DNA from: Sphingomonas sp. PP-CC-1A-547
Lineage (GTDB): Bacteria > Pseudomonadota > Alphaproteobacteria > Sphingomonadales > Sphingomonadaceae
Reading direction: 5' to 3'
Assembly (NCBI RefSeq): GCF_003610375.1
Contig: NZ_RAPZ01000011.1
Location: 124,001 to 188,000, forward strand
Length of the DNA: 64,000 nucleotides
The notes beneath the pieces were generated by a model. It was not told the DNA's origin, made no database searches, and saw only the letters and a program-made list of their open reading frames with translations. Made by a program: the position numbers and the translations under genes. Positions 15,592 through 24,871 of the stretch are shown here, one piece after another (within the stretch, counting starts at the first letter, position 1; the number at the start of each line of letters is the position of its first letter).

Positions 15592-16542
15592 TCACAGTTT
15601 TCCGAGCCATGCGACGACCTGAGCCGCAATCGGCATGAAAATCATATCGTCCGGGTTCGAGGCGGGCGGCGTGCCGGCATCAGACGCGGTACGGATCGAG
15701 ATCGTCAGCGGGACGCGGCCGAGGAACGGGATGCCGAGTTCGCGCGCCGCTGCCTCTGCGCCACCATTGCCGAACGGGTCCGATGCCTCGCCGCAATGCG
15801 GGCAGATATAGCCGGCCATGTTCTCGACCAGCCCGATGATCGGGATGCCGGCCTTTTCGAACAGGTCGATCGCGCGGCGTGCGTCGATAAGCGCGAGATC
15901 CTGTGGGGTCGAGACGATCACCGCGCCCGCCGGCCGGTATTTCTGGACCATCGTCAGCTGGACGTCGCCGGTGCCGGGCGGGAGGTCGAGCACGAGCGTA
16001 TCGGTCACGCCCCAGTCCGCCTCGACCAGCTGGCCGAGCGCCCCCGCCGCCATCGGCCCGCGCCATGCGATCGCCTTGCCCGGCTCGACAAGCTGGCCCA
16101 TCGACAATAGCGGCACACCGTACGGGGTGGGGACGGGGTCGAGGACCTTGTCCTTTGCAGTTGGCCGGGTGCCCTCGACGTTCATCAGCCGGGGCTGCGA
16201 CGGACCGTAGATATCGGCGTCGACAAGCCCGACGCGGCGACCCGCACGCGACATCGCGATGGCGAGGTTGGCCGCGAGCGTGGATTTGCCGACGCCGCCC
16301 TTGCCGCTGGCCACCGCGATGAGCCTCCGCGTGGAGCGTTCGGCCGTTACGGCGATCCGTACTTCGGAGATGCCGGGCTGGGTCGCGGCCATCCGCACGG
16401 TCGCTTCCAGCGCATCACGTGCTTGCGGGTCGAGCCCGGTTGCATCGATGATGATGCCCGCTCGGGTTCCCTCTAGCCGGACGGTCGCCCGCTTGCCCGC
16501 TACTGCAGCAACCGCCGCCTTTACGCCTTCGATGTCGATCAT
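15592..16542 (-). CDS. apbC: Iron-sulfur cluster carrier protein, Mrp/ApbC family
   Basis: 316 residues: a short N-terminal MIP18-like segment (about 1-70), then a MinD-type P-loop ATPase with GKGGVGKST (80-88), the VDADIYGPSQP switch, LDLPPGTGDVQLT, and the cluster-binding C248-P-H-C251 pair. The family delivers 4Fe-4S clusters to apoproteins in the cytoplasm. It is divergent from hflK with about 70 bases between starts. It complements the SUF and Nfu genes elsewhere in the window. Confidence 0.94.
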   Translation of the reverse strand: MIDIEGVKAAVAAVAGKRATVRLEGTRAGIIIDATGLDPQARDALEATVRMAATQPGISEVRIAVTAERSTRRLIAVASGKGGVGKSTLAANLAIAMSRAGRRVGLVDADIYGPSQPRLMNVEGTRPTAKDKVLDPVPTPYGVPLLSMGQLVEPGKAIAWRGPMAAGALGQLVEADWGVTDTLVLDLPPGTGDVQLTMVQKYRPAGAVIVSTPQDLALIDARRAIDLFEKAGIPIIGLVENMAGYICPHCGEASDPFGNGGAEAAARELGIPFLGRVPLTISIRTASDAGTPPASNPDDMIFMPIAAQVVAWLGKL

Positions 16543-16612
16543 CCGCGCCAGATAGGACCGCTAAGGCCGCTTGGCACTGTTTTTCCGCCAGCGCACACCT
16601 ATAAAGGTTGGT

Positions 16613-17746
16613 ATGACGATCTTCTCGCGCTGGTTCCGGCGCCCCGATATCCTCGCCACCGAAACACCGAAAGGCCCCTGGGGCGGCTCGGGCGACGACG
16701 GTAACAGCGGCCCGCGTAATCCCTGGGCGCAACCTCCAGGTGGCCGCAAGCCTGCCGCCAAGCCGACCGCGCTCGACGAGTTCCTGCGTAAAGCGCGCGG
16801 CTCGGGCGGCGGCGGTGGCGGCACGGGCGGCTTCGGCGGCCTGCCCTCGGGCGCTAACGCCCGCGCACTCTGGGCGATCGGCGTCGCGATCATCGCGGTC
16901 GTCTGGATCCTGTTCACCTCGGTCCATCAGATCGGCCCGCAGCAGCGCGGAGTCGTCACCTATTTCGGCAAATACGCAGGCACGCTCGATCCGGGCGTTC
17001 GCCTGACGATGCCAGCACCAATCGCCGACGTGACGGTGGTCGACGTGCAGAAGATTCGCACCGACAACTTCCCCGTCGGTGACGGTGAGAACCTGACCCT
17101 GACCGGCGACCAGAACATTATCGACCTGGCGTATTCGGTCCGTTGGGACATCTCGGATCCCCGCGATTACGTGTTCCAGCTCGCCGAGCCTAACGACACT
17201 GTTCGTGCCGCTGCCGAGAGCGCCATGCGCGCGGTGGTTGCGACGACGACGCTAGACCAGGCGATCGGCACGGGTCGTACCGTGATCGAGCAGCGCGTCG
17301 CTGAACTCACGCAGCAGATCCTCAACGACTATAAGTCCGGCGTCCGTATTCAGGGCGTCGCGATCAAGCAGGCCGCGGCGCCCGCGCGGATCGTCGAGGA
17401 CTTCAACGCGGTCACTGCCGCGCAGCAGGAGGCAATCGCCAACCTTAACCAGTCGCGCTCTTACGCGCAGCAGGTGGTGGCGCGCGCGCAGGGTGAGGCC
17501 GCGTCGTTCGACAAGGTCTACGAGCAGTATAAGCTTGCGCCTGAGGTGACGCGTCGCCGCATGTATTACGAGACGATGGAGGCGGTCCTCGCCAAGAGCG
17601 ACAAGACGATCGTCGAGACGCCGGGCGGGGTGGTGCCGTATCTGCCGCTGTCGAATGCCAAGCGCCTGCCGAACCCCGAGGCTGTCCAGTCGACACCAGC
17701 GCCTGCCGCGGCGGCGGCTGCCCCCCAGCCTGGAGCTGCCCAGTGA
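16613..17746 (+). CDS. hflK: FtsH modulator, SPFH-domain subunit HflK
   Basis: 377 residues: a Gly/Pro-rich cytoplasmic N-terminus (about 1-82), one membrane span (84-104), an SPFH/band-7 domain (about 105-300; RGVVTYFGKYAGTLDPGVR), an alanine-rich helical region and an Ala/Pro C-terminal tail. HflK and HflC form a large membrane-anchored ring around the FtsH protease and modulate its degradation of membrane proteins. The ATG at 16613 is preceded by AAAGG. Its stop overlaps the hflC start. Confidence 0.95.
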   Translation: MTIFSRWFRRPDILATETPKGPWGGSGDDGNSGPRNPWAQPPGGRKPAAKPTALDEFLRKARGSGGGGGGTGGFGGLPSGANARALWAIGVAIIAVVWILFTSVHQIGPQQRGVVTYFGKYAGTLDPGVRLTMPAPIADVTVVDVQKIRTDNFPVGDGENLTLTGDQNIIDLAYSVRWDISDPRDYVFQLAEPNDTVRAAAESAMRAVVATTTLDQAIGTGRTVIEQRVAELTQQILNDYKSGVRIQGVAIKQAAAPARIVEDFNAVTAAQQEAIANLNQSRSYAQQVVARAQGEAASFDKVYEQYKLAPEVTRRRMYYETMEAVLAKSDKTIVETPGGVVPYLPLSNAKRLPNPEAVQSTPAPAAAAAAPQPGAAQ

Positions 17747-18609
17747 ACGCCGTGAGTTTCCGCAACCCGATCGTCGCCGGCATCAGCGCGCTATTGCTCG
17801 TGATCCTCGCTGCATCGACGTTTGCGATCGTGCCCGAGACCAAGCAGGCGGTGATCCTGCGCTTCGGCCAGCCGATCCGCACGGTCAACGCATGGCAGCC
17901 GAACACGCCGTTCGGCCAGACCGGAGCGGGCCTGATCGCGCGCATCCCGTTCGTCGACCGGATCGTCTGGATCGACAAGCGCGTGCAGGATCTGGAGCTG
18001 GACAACACGTTGGTGCTGTCGACCGATCAGTTGCGGCTCGAGGTCGATGCCTATGCGCGCTACCGGATCGTCGATCCGCGCAAGATGCGCAATGCGGTCG
18101 GCAGTGAGGACCGCATTCCCGATCAGCTTCGCCCGATCCTCGGCTCGGCGCTGCGTAACGAACTCGGCAAGCGGCGCTTCGTCGAATTGCTGAGCCCTGA
18201 GCGGTCCGAACTGATGGACAACATCCAGAAGGGTCTCCAGCGCGTTGCCAGCCAGTACGGCGTCGAGATCGTCGACGTCCGTATCAAGCAGGCGAATCTT
18301 CCCGTCGGCCTCCCACTCGAAAGCGCGCTCAAACGTATGTCGAGCGCGCGCCAGCAGGAGGCGATCACGATCCGTGCCGAGGGGCAGAAGCAGGCGCAGA
18401 TCGTCCGTGCGCAGGCGGATGCGGATTCCGCGAAGATCTACGCCGAGAGCTTTGGCAAGGACGCGGATTTCTACGACTTCTACCGTGCGATGCAGTCGTA
18501 TCGGCACACGTTTGGTGCCGACGGTGGCCCGGCACCGGAAGGATCGACTTCGATCATTCTGTCGCCGAACAACAGTTACCTGAGGGAATTCGAGGGCCGC
18601 GGGCGTTGA
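17743..18609 (+). CDS. hflC: FtsH modulator, SPFH-domain subunit HflC
   Basis: 288 residues: one N-terminal membrane span (about 10-30), an SPFH domain (QAVILRFGQPIRTVN, LSTDQLRLEVDAYARYRI) and the family C-terminal region (DFYDFYRAMQSYRHTF). It starts at a GTG overlapping the hflK stop by 4 bases (GTGA), so translation is coupled. It forms the HflKC complex with HflK. Confidence 0.95.
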   Translation: MNAVSFRNPIVAGISALLLVILAASTFAIVPETKQAVILRFGQPIRTVNAWQPNTPFGQTGAGLIARIPFVDRIVWIDKRVQDLELDNTLVLSTDQLRLEVDAYARYRIVDPRKMRNAVGSEDRIPDQLRPILGSALRNELGKRRFVELLSPERSELMDNIQKGLQRVASQYGVEIVDVRIKQANLPVGLPLESALKRMSSARQQEAITIRAEGQKQAQIVRAQADADSAKIYAESFGKDADFYDFYRAMQSYRHTFGADGGPAPEGSTSIILSPNNSYLREFEGRGR

Positions 18610-18634
18610 GCCTGCGGAACCTTTGAACGCCGAG

Positions 18635-18658
18635 CCATATTCAAGACCATATTCAAGC
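18635..18658 (+). promoter_or_regulatory. Tandem 11-base repeats before the DegP-type protease gene
   Basis: CCATATTCAAG occurs at 18635-18645 and 18648-18658 (13-base period), with a weaker third match (CATCATTCAGG) following. GGAACC lies at 18616-18621, an extracytoplasmic-stress-like -35, but no matching -10 was found. This is a candidate regulator-binding region. Confidence 0.35.
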
Positions 18659-18723
18659 ATCATTCAGGACGGCGTCCCTACGGGGTACCTGTTTCGATTG
18701 ATGAAACGAGAGGACAACATCTA

Positions 18724-20280
18724 GTGCGTTACGCCTACGCCATTACCAGTGCTCTTCTCCTCGGCGGCGCGACCGCGACGCTCGCGCTCCAGCCGAGCGG
18801 CGCGCAGGTCGCGCAGAACGAACCCGGTGCGATCCAGGCCGTCTCGCCGAAGCCCGGCGCGCCGATGAGCTTCGCTGACATGGTCGCGCGGCTCCAGCCC
18901 GCGGTCGTGAACATCTCGACCAAGCAGACCATCGTCCAGAAGCAGCAGGCCAATCCCTTCGCGGGCACGCCGTTCGGCGACCTGTTCGGCGGCATGGGCG
19001 GCGGCGGCCAGGGTGGCGCGCCGGTGAAGCGCGAAGGCGCCTCGCTCGGGTCGGGCTTCCTGATCTCGCCGGACGGCTATGTCGTCACCAACAACCACGT
19101 GATCTCGCCCGGCGCGCAGGGCGCCACGGTCGATTCGATCACCGTGACGCTGAGCGACAAGAAGGAATATGTCGCCAAGGTCATCGGCAAGGATCAGGAA
19201 TCCGATCTCGCGCTGCTGAAGATCGACGCGGCGAACCTGCCGTTCGTGAAGTTCGGCGATTCGAACGGCGCGCGCGTGGGCGACTGGGTCGTCGCGATCG
19301 GCGAGCCGTTCGGTCTCGGCGGTACGGTCACGGCGGGTATCGTCTCGGCAATCAACCGCGTCACCGGCCAGGGCGGCGCGTATGATCGCTTCATCCAGAC
19401 CGACGCGTCGATCAACCAGGGTAACTCGGGTGGCCCGATGTTCGATCTCAACGGTAACGTGATCGGCGTGAATTCGCAGATCTTCAGCCAGTCGGGCGGC
19501 AATATCGGCATCGGCTTCGCAATCCCCGCAGCCGTCGCCAAGCCGATCATCGCCACCTTCATGAAGGGTGGAACGATCGAGCGCGGCTATATCGGCGTGC
19601 AGCTGCAGCCGGGCGGCACGATCAACGAGGATACCGCCGCGGCACTCGGCATCGCCAAGAACCAGGGTGAGCTGATCAACGACGTCACCGCGGGCGGCCC
19701 GGCGGCAAAGGCCGGCGTGCGCGCGGGCGACGTGGTGACCAAGGTCAACGGTCAGGCCGTGACGGTCGACCAGTCGTTGTCCTACCTCGTCTCGAACGTC
19801 AAGCCAGGTGCGACGGCTCGCCTCGACATCCTGCGCAACGGCAAGCCGGTGGTCGCAAATGTAGTCGTCGTGCCACGCCCGAGCGCGGACAAGCTGGCGG
19901 CGGTGGTCGGCGGTGATGCCCAGGGTTTCGGCAGCGACGACGGTGATGACGGCGACGACTCGGCTACCCCCGCCGCACCGACGGCGGGCGCGGCGCTCGG
20001 CATCGGCGTCCAGCCGCTGACCCCGGCGATCGCGCAGGCGGTCGGCGTCGAAGCCAGCACGCAGGGCGTCGTGATCGCCGTGGTTGCGCAGACCAGCGAT
20101 GCGTTCGGCAAGCTCAAGCGCGGCGACGTCATCATCTCGGTCAACGGCACGCCCGTCCGCACCGCGGTTGATGTCCAGAACGCGGTCAACGTCGCCAAGG
20201 CCGCTGGCCGCCCGCAGGTCCTGCTACAGGTCAAGCGCGGTCGCAGCCCCGCAACGTTCCTGCCGGTCAAGATCAAGTAG
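18724..20280 (+). CDS. Periplasmic serine protease of the DegP/HtrA family
   Basis: 518 residues: signal peptide (GTG start; RYAYAITSALLLGGATATLA), trypsin-like domain with catalytic H125 (TNNHVISP), D161 (ESDLALLKID) and S235 (QGNSGGPM), PDZ1 (about 285-375), an acidic linker (SDDGDDGDDS, near 405) and PDZ2 (about 420-505). It degrades and may chaperone misfolded envelope proteins. The GAGGAC site lies 9 bases before the GTG. It is just downstream of hflKC, which also serves membrane proteolysis. DegP and DegQ/MucD cannot be told apart here. Confidence 0.94.
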   Translation: MRYAYAITSALLLGGATATLALQPSGAQVAQNEPGAIQAVSPKPGAPMSFADMVARLQPAVVNISTKQTIVQKQQANPFAGTPFGDLFGGMGGGGQGGAPVKREGASLGSGFLISPDGYVVTNNHVISPGAQGATVDSITVTLSDKKEYVAKVIGKDQESDLALLKIDAANLPFVKFGDSNGARVGDWVVAIGEPFGLGGTVTAGIVSAINRVTGQGGAYDRFIQTDASINQGNSGGPMFDLNGNVIGVNSQIFSQSGGNIGIGFAIPAAVAKPIIATFMKGGTIERGYIGVQLQPGGTINEDTAAALGIAKNQGELINDVTAGGPAAKAGVRAGDVVTKVNGQAVTVDQSLSYLVSNVKPGATARLDILRNGKPVVANVVVVPRPSADKLAAVVGGDAQGFGSDDGDDGDDSATPAAPTAGAALGIGVQPLTPAIAQAVGVEASTQGVVIAVVAQTSDAFGKLKRGDVIISVNGTPVRTAVDVQNAVNVAKAAGRPQVLLQVKRGRSPATFLPVKIK

Positions 20281-20303
20281 TCCACGACCGACACGATTGA
20301 CCG

Positions 20304-20340
20304 AAAAGGACCGTCGCTCACCCGAGCGGCGGTCCTTTTT
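20304..20340 (+). terminator. Rho-independent terminator after the DegP-type gene
   Basis: AAAA then a 12-bp stem (GGACCGTCGCTC with GAGCGGCGGTCC, one G-U pair), loop ACCC, then five T. Confidence 0.92.
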
Positions 20341-20390
20341 CTTTCTGGCGTGCGGGGTTAGGGTCGCTTTCGGATAACGAGGACGAAATC

Positions 20391-22034
20391 ATGGGCGACG
20401 GCATCTTCATCGGCGCGAGCGTGGACGGCAAGCCGCAGACGCTCGAATTGAAGCGCGCCAACCGCCACGGCCTGATCGCGGGCGCGACCGGCACCGGCAA
20501 GACGGTGACGCTGCAGGGGATCATCGAGGGCTTCTCCGCAAACGGCGTGCCGTGCTTCGTCGCCGACGTGAAGGGCGACCTGTCGGGCCTCGCGATGGCC
20601 GGCTCGCCGACCGCGAAGACGCACGCCACCTTTGCTGAGCGCGCCAAGGCGATTGGCGACGATAGCTGGGCCTATGCAGACAATCCGGTGCAGTTCTGGG
20701 ACCTGTTCGGCGAGCAGGGTCATCCGATTCGCACCACGATCAGCGAGATGGGGCCGCTGCTGCTGTCGCGGCTGATGGACCTCAACGAGGTACAGGAGGG
20801 CGTGCTGACGATCGCCTTCCACGTCGCCGACAAGGAGGGGCTGCTGCTGATCGACCTCGACGATCTCCAGGCGATGCTGGCCGAATGCGCCGGCCGTGCC
20901 GATGAGTTGACGGTGACGTACGGCAACGTCTCGAAGCAATCGATCGGCGCGATCCAGCGCTCGCTGCTCCAGTTGCGCGCGCAGGGTGCGGAGAATTTCT
21001 TTGGCGAGCCTGCGCTAGAGATGAACGACTTCATCGGCGTGGATGATCGGGGCCGGGGCATCGTCAACATCCTCGCCGCCGACAAGCTGATGGCCTCGCC
21101 GAAGCTCTACGCGACGTTCCTGCTGTGGCTGATGAGCGAGCTGTTCGAGCATCTCCCCGAGATCGGCGATCCCGACAAGCCGGTGCTGTGCTTCTTCTTC
21201 GACGAGGCGCATCTGCTGTTCGATGAGGCCCCGAAGGCGCTGCTGGAGAAGATCGAACAGGTCGTCCGGCTGATCCGCTCGAAGGGGGTGGGCGTGTATT
21301 TCATCACGCAGAACCCGATCGACGTTCCCGATACGGTGGCGGGGCAGCTCGGCAACCGCGTCCAGCATGCTTTACGCGCGTTCACGCCGCGCGATCAGGC
21401 GGCGGTGCGCTCGGCGGCGGAGACGTTCCGCGCGAACCCCGGCGTTGACGTCGCGATGATCATCACCGAGCTTAAGGTGGGCGAGGCGCTGGTGTCGCTG
21501 CTTCAGGCGGACGGTGCGCCGACGCCGGTCGAGCGGACGCTGGTCAAGCCGCCTGCCTCGCGCGTCGGCCCGATCACCCCTGCCGAGCGGAAGGTGATGA
21601 TCGAGACCGATGCGATCGGCGCGAAATACGACACGCTGGTCGATCGCGAATCGGCGGAGGAGTTGCTGGCCGCGAAGACGCAGGAGGCGAGTGCTGCTGC
21701 CGCTGAGGCGAAGGCGACGACCGAGGCGGAGAAGGCTGCGGCCGCGCAAGCGAAAGCGGATGCGAAGGCAGCGAAAGAGGCGGAACGTGCCCGCGTTGCG
21801 GACCAGCGCGAGGCGGATCGCCAGCAACGTGAGGCCGACCGCGAGGCGGCAAACTCGCCCTGGACCAAGATGGCATCTTCGGCGACACGCGCGGCAAGCT
21901 CCTCGATTGGCCGCCAGGTCGCTAACGAGATCGGCAAGCAAGTCTTCGGCACCAAGTCCCGCCGCTCGTCGTCGAGCGGTGGATTGGTGGGCACAGTCCT
22001 GCGCGGGGTGTTAGGCGGCATCTTCCGGGGGTAG
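20391..22034 (+). CDS. HerA-like ATPase, DUF853 family
   Basis: 547 residues: N-terminal P-loop GATGTGKT (31-38), FVADVKGDLSG, Walker B-like FFFDEAHLLFDEAP (about 268-281), and ITQNPIDVPDTVAGQLGNRV as in HerA/FtsK-type motors. A C-terminal Ala/Glu/Arg-rich coiled coil (about 428-495) and a Ser/Gly-rich tail (SRRSSSSGG) follow. The family is often annotated as a DNA helicase, but its role is not established. It stands alone, with no nuclease such as NurA and no defence genes beside it, so a defence role is not indicated. Confidence 0.88.
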   Translation: MGDGIFIGASVDGKPQTLELKRANRHGLIAGATGTGKTVTLQGIIEGFSANGVPCFVADVKGDLSGLAMAGSPTAKTHATFAERAKAIGDDSWAYADNPVQFWDLFGEQGHPIRTTISEMGPLLLSRLMDLNEVQEGVLTIAFHVADKEGLLLIDLDDLQAMLAECAGRADELTVTYGNVSKQSIGAIQRSLLQLRAQGAENFFGEPALEMNDFIGVDDRGRGIVNILAADKLMASPKLYATFLLWLMSELFEHLPEIGDPDKPVLCFFFDEAHLLFDEAPKALLEKIEQVVRLIRSKGVGVYFITQNPIDVPDTVAGQLGNRVQHALRAFTPRDQAAVRSAAETFRANPGVDVAMIITELKVGEALVSLLQADGAPTPVERTLVKPPASRVGPITPAERKVMIETDAIGAKYDTLVDRESAEELLAAKTQEASAAAAEAKATTEAEKAAAAQAKADAKAAKEAERARVADQREADRQQREADREAANSPWTKMASSATRAASSSIGRQVANEIGKQVFGTKSRRSSSSGGLVGTVLRGVLGGIFRG

Positions 22035-22074
22035 ACTACCTCAGCGATCGGGGGCGGGCTGCCCCACACAAACG

Positions 22075-22178
22075 CCACCCCGGCGAAGGCCGGGGCCCAG
22101 TTGGCAAGGTCGATGTAACGGAGCACCGTCCGCCGTTACCGCTGTTCCCCAACTGGGCCCCGGCCTCCGCCGGGGTGG
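22075..22178. repeat. Long palindromic extragenic element, family A
   Basis: 30-bp inverted arms with one mismatch (22075-22104 and 22149-22178), and an inner TAACGG/CCGTTA repeat in the centre. Located between the DUF853 gene and the amidohydrolase gene. Confidence 0.9.
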
Positions 22179-22205
22179 GGCTCAAATACTAGACAGGAGT
22201 TCCCG

Positions 22206-23450
22206 ATGTCCCTCGATTTAGAATCCACTACCGACTGGACCCCGACCGACTGGACCGCCATCGGCCAGGACAGCCTCGACGATGCGATCACGCTGCGCCG
22301 CGCGATCCACGCCGATCCCGAAGTCGGCCTCCACTGCCCCCGCACTTCGGACAAGGTGAAGGCCGCGCTCGCCGGGCTCCCGCTCGAAATTCGCGAGGGG
22401 ACCTCGACCACCGGCTTCGTGGCGATCCTCCGCGGCGGCCGTGCAGGCAATGCCGGCGGCAACGGCCGCACCGTGCTGCTCCGCGGCGACATGGACGCCC
22501 TCCCGATGCAGGAGGAAACCGGCCTGCCGTTCGCGTCGAAGATCGACGGCGCGATGCACGCCTGTGGCCACGACTCGCACACCGCGATGCTGGTCGGCGC
22601 GGCCAAGGCCTTGTGCGCCCGCCGCGACGAACTCCCAGGCACGGTCGTCTTCATGTTTCAGCCCGGCGAGGAAGGACATCACGGCGCCCGCCATATGATC
22701 GCCGACGGTCTGCTCGATGCGCCGCTGCCCGAGGCGGGCTTCGCGCTGCACATCTCGCCGAACATGCCGATGGGCCATGTCGTCAGCCGCGCCGGCACGC
22801 TGATGGCGTCGACAGATACGCTGCGCGCTACGATCACCGGTCGCGGGGGGCACGCCGCGATGCCACACGACTGCCTCGACCCACTGCCGATCGCCTGCGA
22901 GATCGTCACCGCGCTCCAGACTTATGTCGCTCGTCAGGTGGCGGTCACCGACCCTGCCGTTCTTTCGATCACCAAGCTCAACGCGGGTTGCGCGCACAAC
23001 GTCATCCCGTCGACCGTCGAGATGCTCGGCACGATGCGGACGCTGTCGGAGCGGACGCGAGAGCAGGTCCGTGCGGCGTTCATCCGAATGGTCGAGGGCA
23101 TCGCGGCTGCGCACGGCGCTGTCGGCACGCCGACGATCGAGGAAGGCTACCCCGTCACCGTCAACGACGAACGCGCCACCGACCTGATGAAGGCGTGCGC
23201 AACCGCAATCGGTGGCGAGGGCGCATATCAGGTGATGCCGCCGATGATGGGCGCGGAGGACTTCTCCTACGTCCTCCAGAAGCTGCCTGGCGCGATGGCG
23301 TTCATCGGTGCGGCGCCTGAGGGTAGCGATCCGCGTACCAACCCGCCGCTGCACAACACGAAGATGACGATCGACGAACGCGTGATGGCGCACGGCATCG
23401 CGATGCACTGCGCGGTGGCCGAGCGGTTTCTGGCGAACGGATTCGACTGA
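22206..23450 (+). CDS. M20-family amidohydrolase
   Basis: 414 residues of the N-acyl-amino-acid/hippurate hydrolase type. Metal and catalytic motifs are GDMDALP (D95, D97), HACGHDSH (C120, H122), FQPGEEGHHGAR, and the distal His in PPLHNTKM; MMGAEDFSY also matches. The central dimerisation domain (ITGRGGHAAMPHDCLDP) is present. It probably hydrolyses N-acylated amino acids or peptides in the cytoplasm, since there is no signal peptide. The exact substrate is unknown. The copy-2 dispersed element lies downstream at 23534. Confidence 0.9.
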   Translation: MSLDLESTTDWTPTDWTAIGQDSLDDAITLRRAIHADPEVGLHCPRTSDKVKAALAGLPLEIREGTSTTGFVAILRGGRAGNAGGNGRTVLLRGDMDALPMQEETGLPFASKIDGAMHACGHDSHTAMLVGAAKALCARRDELPGTVVFMFQPGEEGHHGARHMIADGLLDAPLPEAGFALHISPNMPMGHVVSRAGTLMASTDTLRATITGRGGHAAMPHDCLDPLPIACEIVTALQTYVARQVAVTDPAVLSITKLNAGCAHNVIPSTVEMLGTMRTLSERTREQVRAAFIRMVEGIAAAHGAVGTPTIEEGYPVTVNDERATDLMKACATAIGGEGAYQVMPPMMGAEDFSYVLQKLPGAMAFIGAAPEGSDPRTNPPLHNTKMTIDERVMAHGIAMHCAVAERFLANGFD

Positions 23451-23533
23451 CCGGCCGTTGCTTCGGTCTGCGTGGAACGGCTGGACGTAGCGGTTTGGGG
23501 CGAGCCGCTCGCGGCTGGCCAGCCCGCGCAGTC

Positions 23534-23559
23534 CCAAAGGTTACGATAAAGTCACACCA
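23534..23559 (-). repeat. Dispersed 26-bp element, copy 2
   Basis: CCAAAGGTTACGATAAAG then TCACACCA on the plus strand, the reverse complement of 892-917 with 3 differences. Located about 85 bases after the amidohydrolase stop, preceded by a GC-rich region with several short inverted repeats. The AAAGGTTACG core also forms the arms of the inverted repeat ahead of phoH (35446-35485). Confidence 0.5.
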
Positions 23560-23640
23560 AGACGATGTTTCAGGCTGCGTCCGAGTAGCGCACTGGCACC
23601 CGGTCTCGGCCACCCCATGCTGCACTGCAGCGCGGGAGCA

Positions 23641-24753
23641 TCAGCCTCTTGGGCGCGTGGTGCCCGCATAGTTGGCCACCGCCGCCGCGGCTGCCTGGAT
23701 CAATTTCTGGCGTTCGGGCATTGGCCGGATAGTGTCGCCGATCATCACTGCGATGCCGTAACGACGTCCATCGGGGGCGGTGAGGAGGCCGACGTCGTTG
23801 AAGCCGGCGTTGCGGCGGCCGAGGTCCTGGCCGGTGCCGGTTTTGTGCGCGATCTCCCAGCCGCCGGGGAGTGCGGCGCGCAGGCGAGCGCGGCCCGTGA
23901 CCGAGCGACCCATCGTGTCGAGCAAGATCTTCGTCGAGGTCTCCGACAACAGGTCGCCCTTCGCCAGCCGGGCAATCGCATCGGCGATCGCGATCGGCGC
24001 GGCACCATCGGGTGGATTGCGCACATACGCGTTCAGCGCAGCCTCACGGACGGCGGGCGACAGCCTGTTGCGTGCGGTCATGAAGCCACCATTGACCGCG
24101 TAGGACGGCTGCCAGACGAGCCCCGCCGTGCCGCTCTGCAACAGCCGCTCGCCCGGCCCGAACCGGATCGCGCCGAGTTGTTTGCGCGCGATCATCGACC
24201 GCACCGCGGATGGCCCACCGACACGCGTGAGCAACCGGTCGTTCGCCGTATTGTCGCTGTGCGTCAGCGCGCGCGTCAGCAATTCGCCGACCGTCGTCCG
24301 GTAGCCATCACCCTTGACCAGCATCGCGATCGGCTGGTGGAACAGCGTCAGATCCTGCGGCCGCACGACGATCGGTTCGTCGAGGCGGATCTTGCCCTGG
24401 TCGCGCAGGTCCATCACGGTAATCGCGACCCAGAGTTTGCTGACCGACTGCTGCGGCAGCAACTGCCGCCCGCCGGCCTCCACCGTCCAGCCATCGTCGA
24501 CCGCGCGTATCGCGATGCCAGCCTTGCCCTGGAACCCACTCTGCAGTTCGGAGATCGCGTTGACGAGACCGGCGGGCGCGGGGCGCGGCGTCCGCGGCAG
24601 GGGCGGCGGCACCGGGATCGACACGAACCCCTCGGACTGATGCACCGGGGAAACGGCGGGCGGGGTGGGCCGCGACGCCGATCCACATCCGGCGAGCGCC
24701 GTGCCGAACAGGGCGGTTGCCAGAAGACGCTTGAACGCACTCGCCGATGTCAT
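23641..24753 (-). CDS. Class A beta-lactamase-like lipoprotein
   Basis: 370 residues. A lipoprotein signal with lipobox LAGC (C23) and a Pro-rich spacer precede a serine beta-lactamase/transpeptidase fold: S103-V-S-K106, S166-D-N168, E202 and K304-T-G306. Counting from the SDN motif, E202 falls exactly at the class A Glu166 position, while Asn170 is replaced by Gln (ERLLQ). The catalytic machinery is therefore mostly intact, but hydrolysis of beta-lactams is not proven. It could equally be a serine hydrolase acting on murein. The ATG at 24753 is chosen because it gives the signal peptide. It lies downstream of nadB on the same strand, 118 bases away. Confidence 0.85.
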   Translation of the reverse strand: MTSASAFKRLLATALFGTALAGCGSASRPTPPAVSPVHQSEGFVSIPVPPPLPRTPRPAPAGLVNAISELQSGFQGKAGIAIRAVDDGWTVEAGGRQLLPQQSVSKLWVAITVMDLRDQGKIRLDEPIVVRPQDLTLFHQPIAMLVKGDGYRTTVGELLTRALTHSDNTANDRLLTRVGGPSAVRSMIARKQLGAIRFGPGERLLQSGTAGLVWQPSYAVNGGFMTARNRLSPAVREAALNAYVRNPPDGAAPIAIADAIARLAKGDLLSETSTKILLDTMGRSVTGRARLRAALPGGWEIAHKTGTGQDLGRRNAGFNDVGLLTAPDGRRYGIAVMIGDTIRPMPERQKLIQAAAAAVANYAGTTRPRG

Positions 24754-24871
24754 GATGGATTGAACGCCCTGCACTGAAGCATCGACCCTTATCCGTTGAT
24801 CGGCCACGCGAAACTGCGGCGGCACGTCGCTGCGACGAAGCGCGCCGACGATGCGCCGAGCCGTCGTCATC

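Noticed and set aside
20391..22034. HerA-like ATPase as part of an anti-phage system
   Set aside because: DUF853 proteins are widespread core genes; no SIR2, nuclease or NurA partner is next to it.
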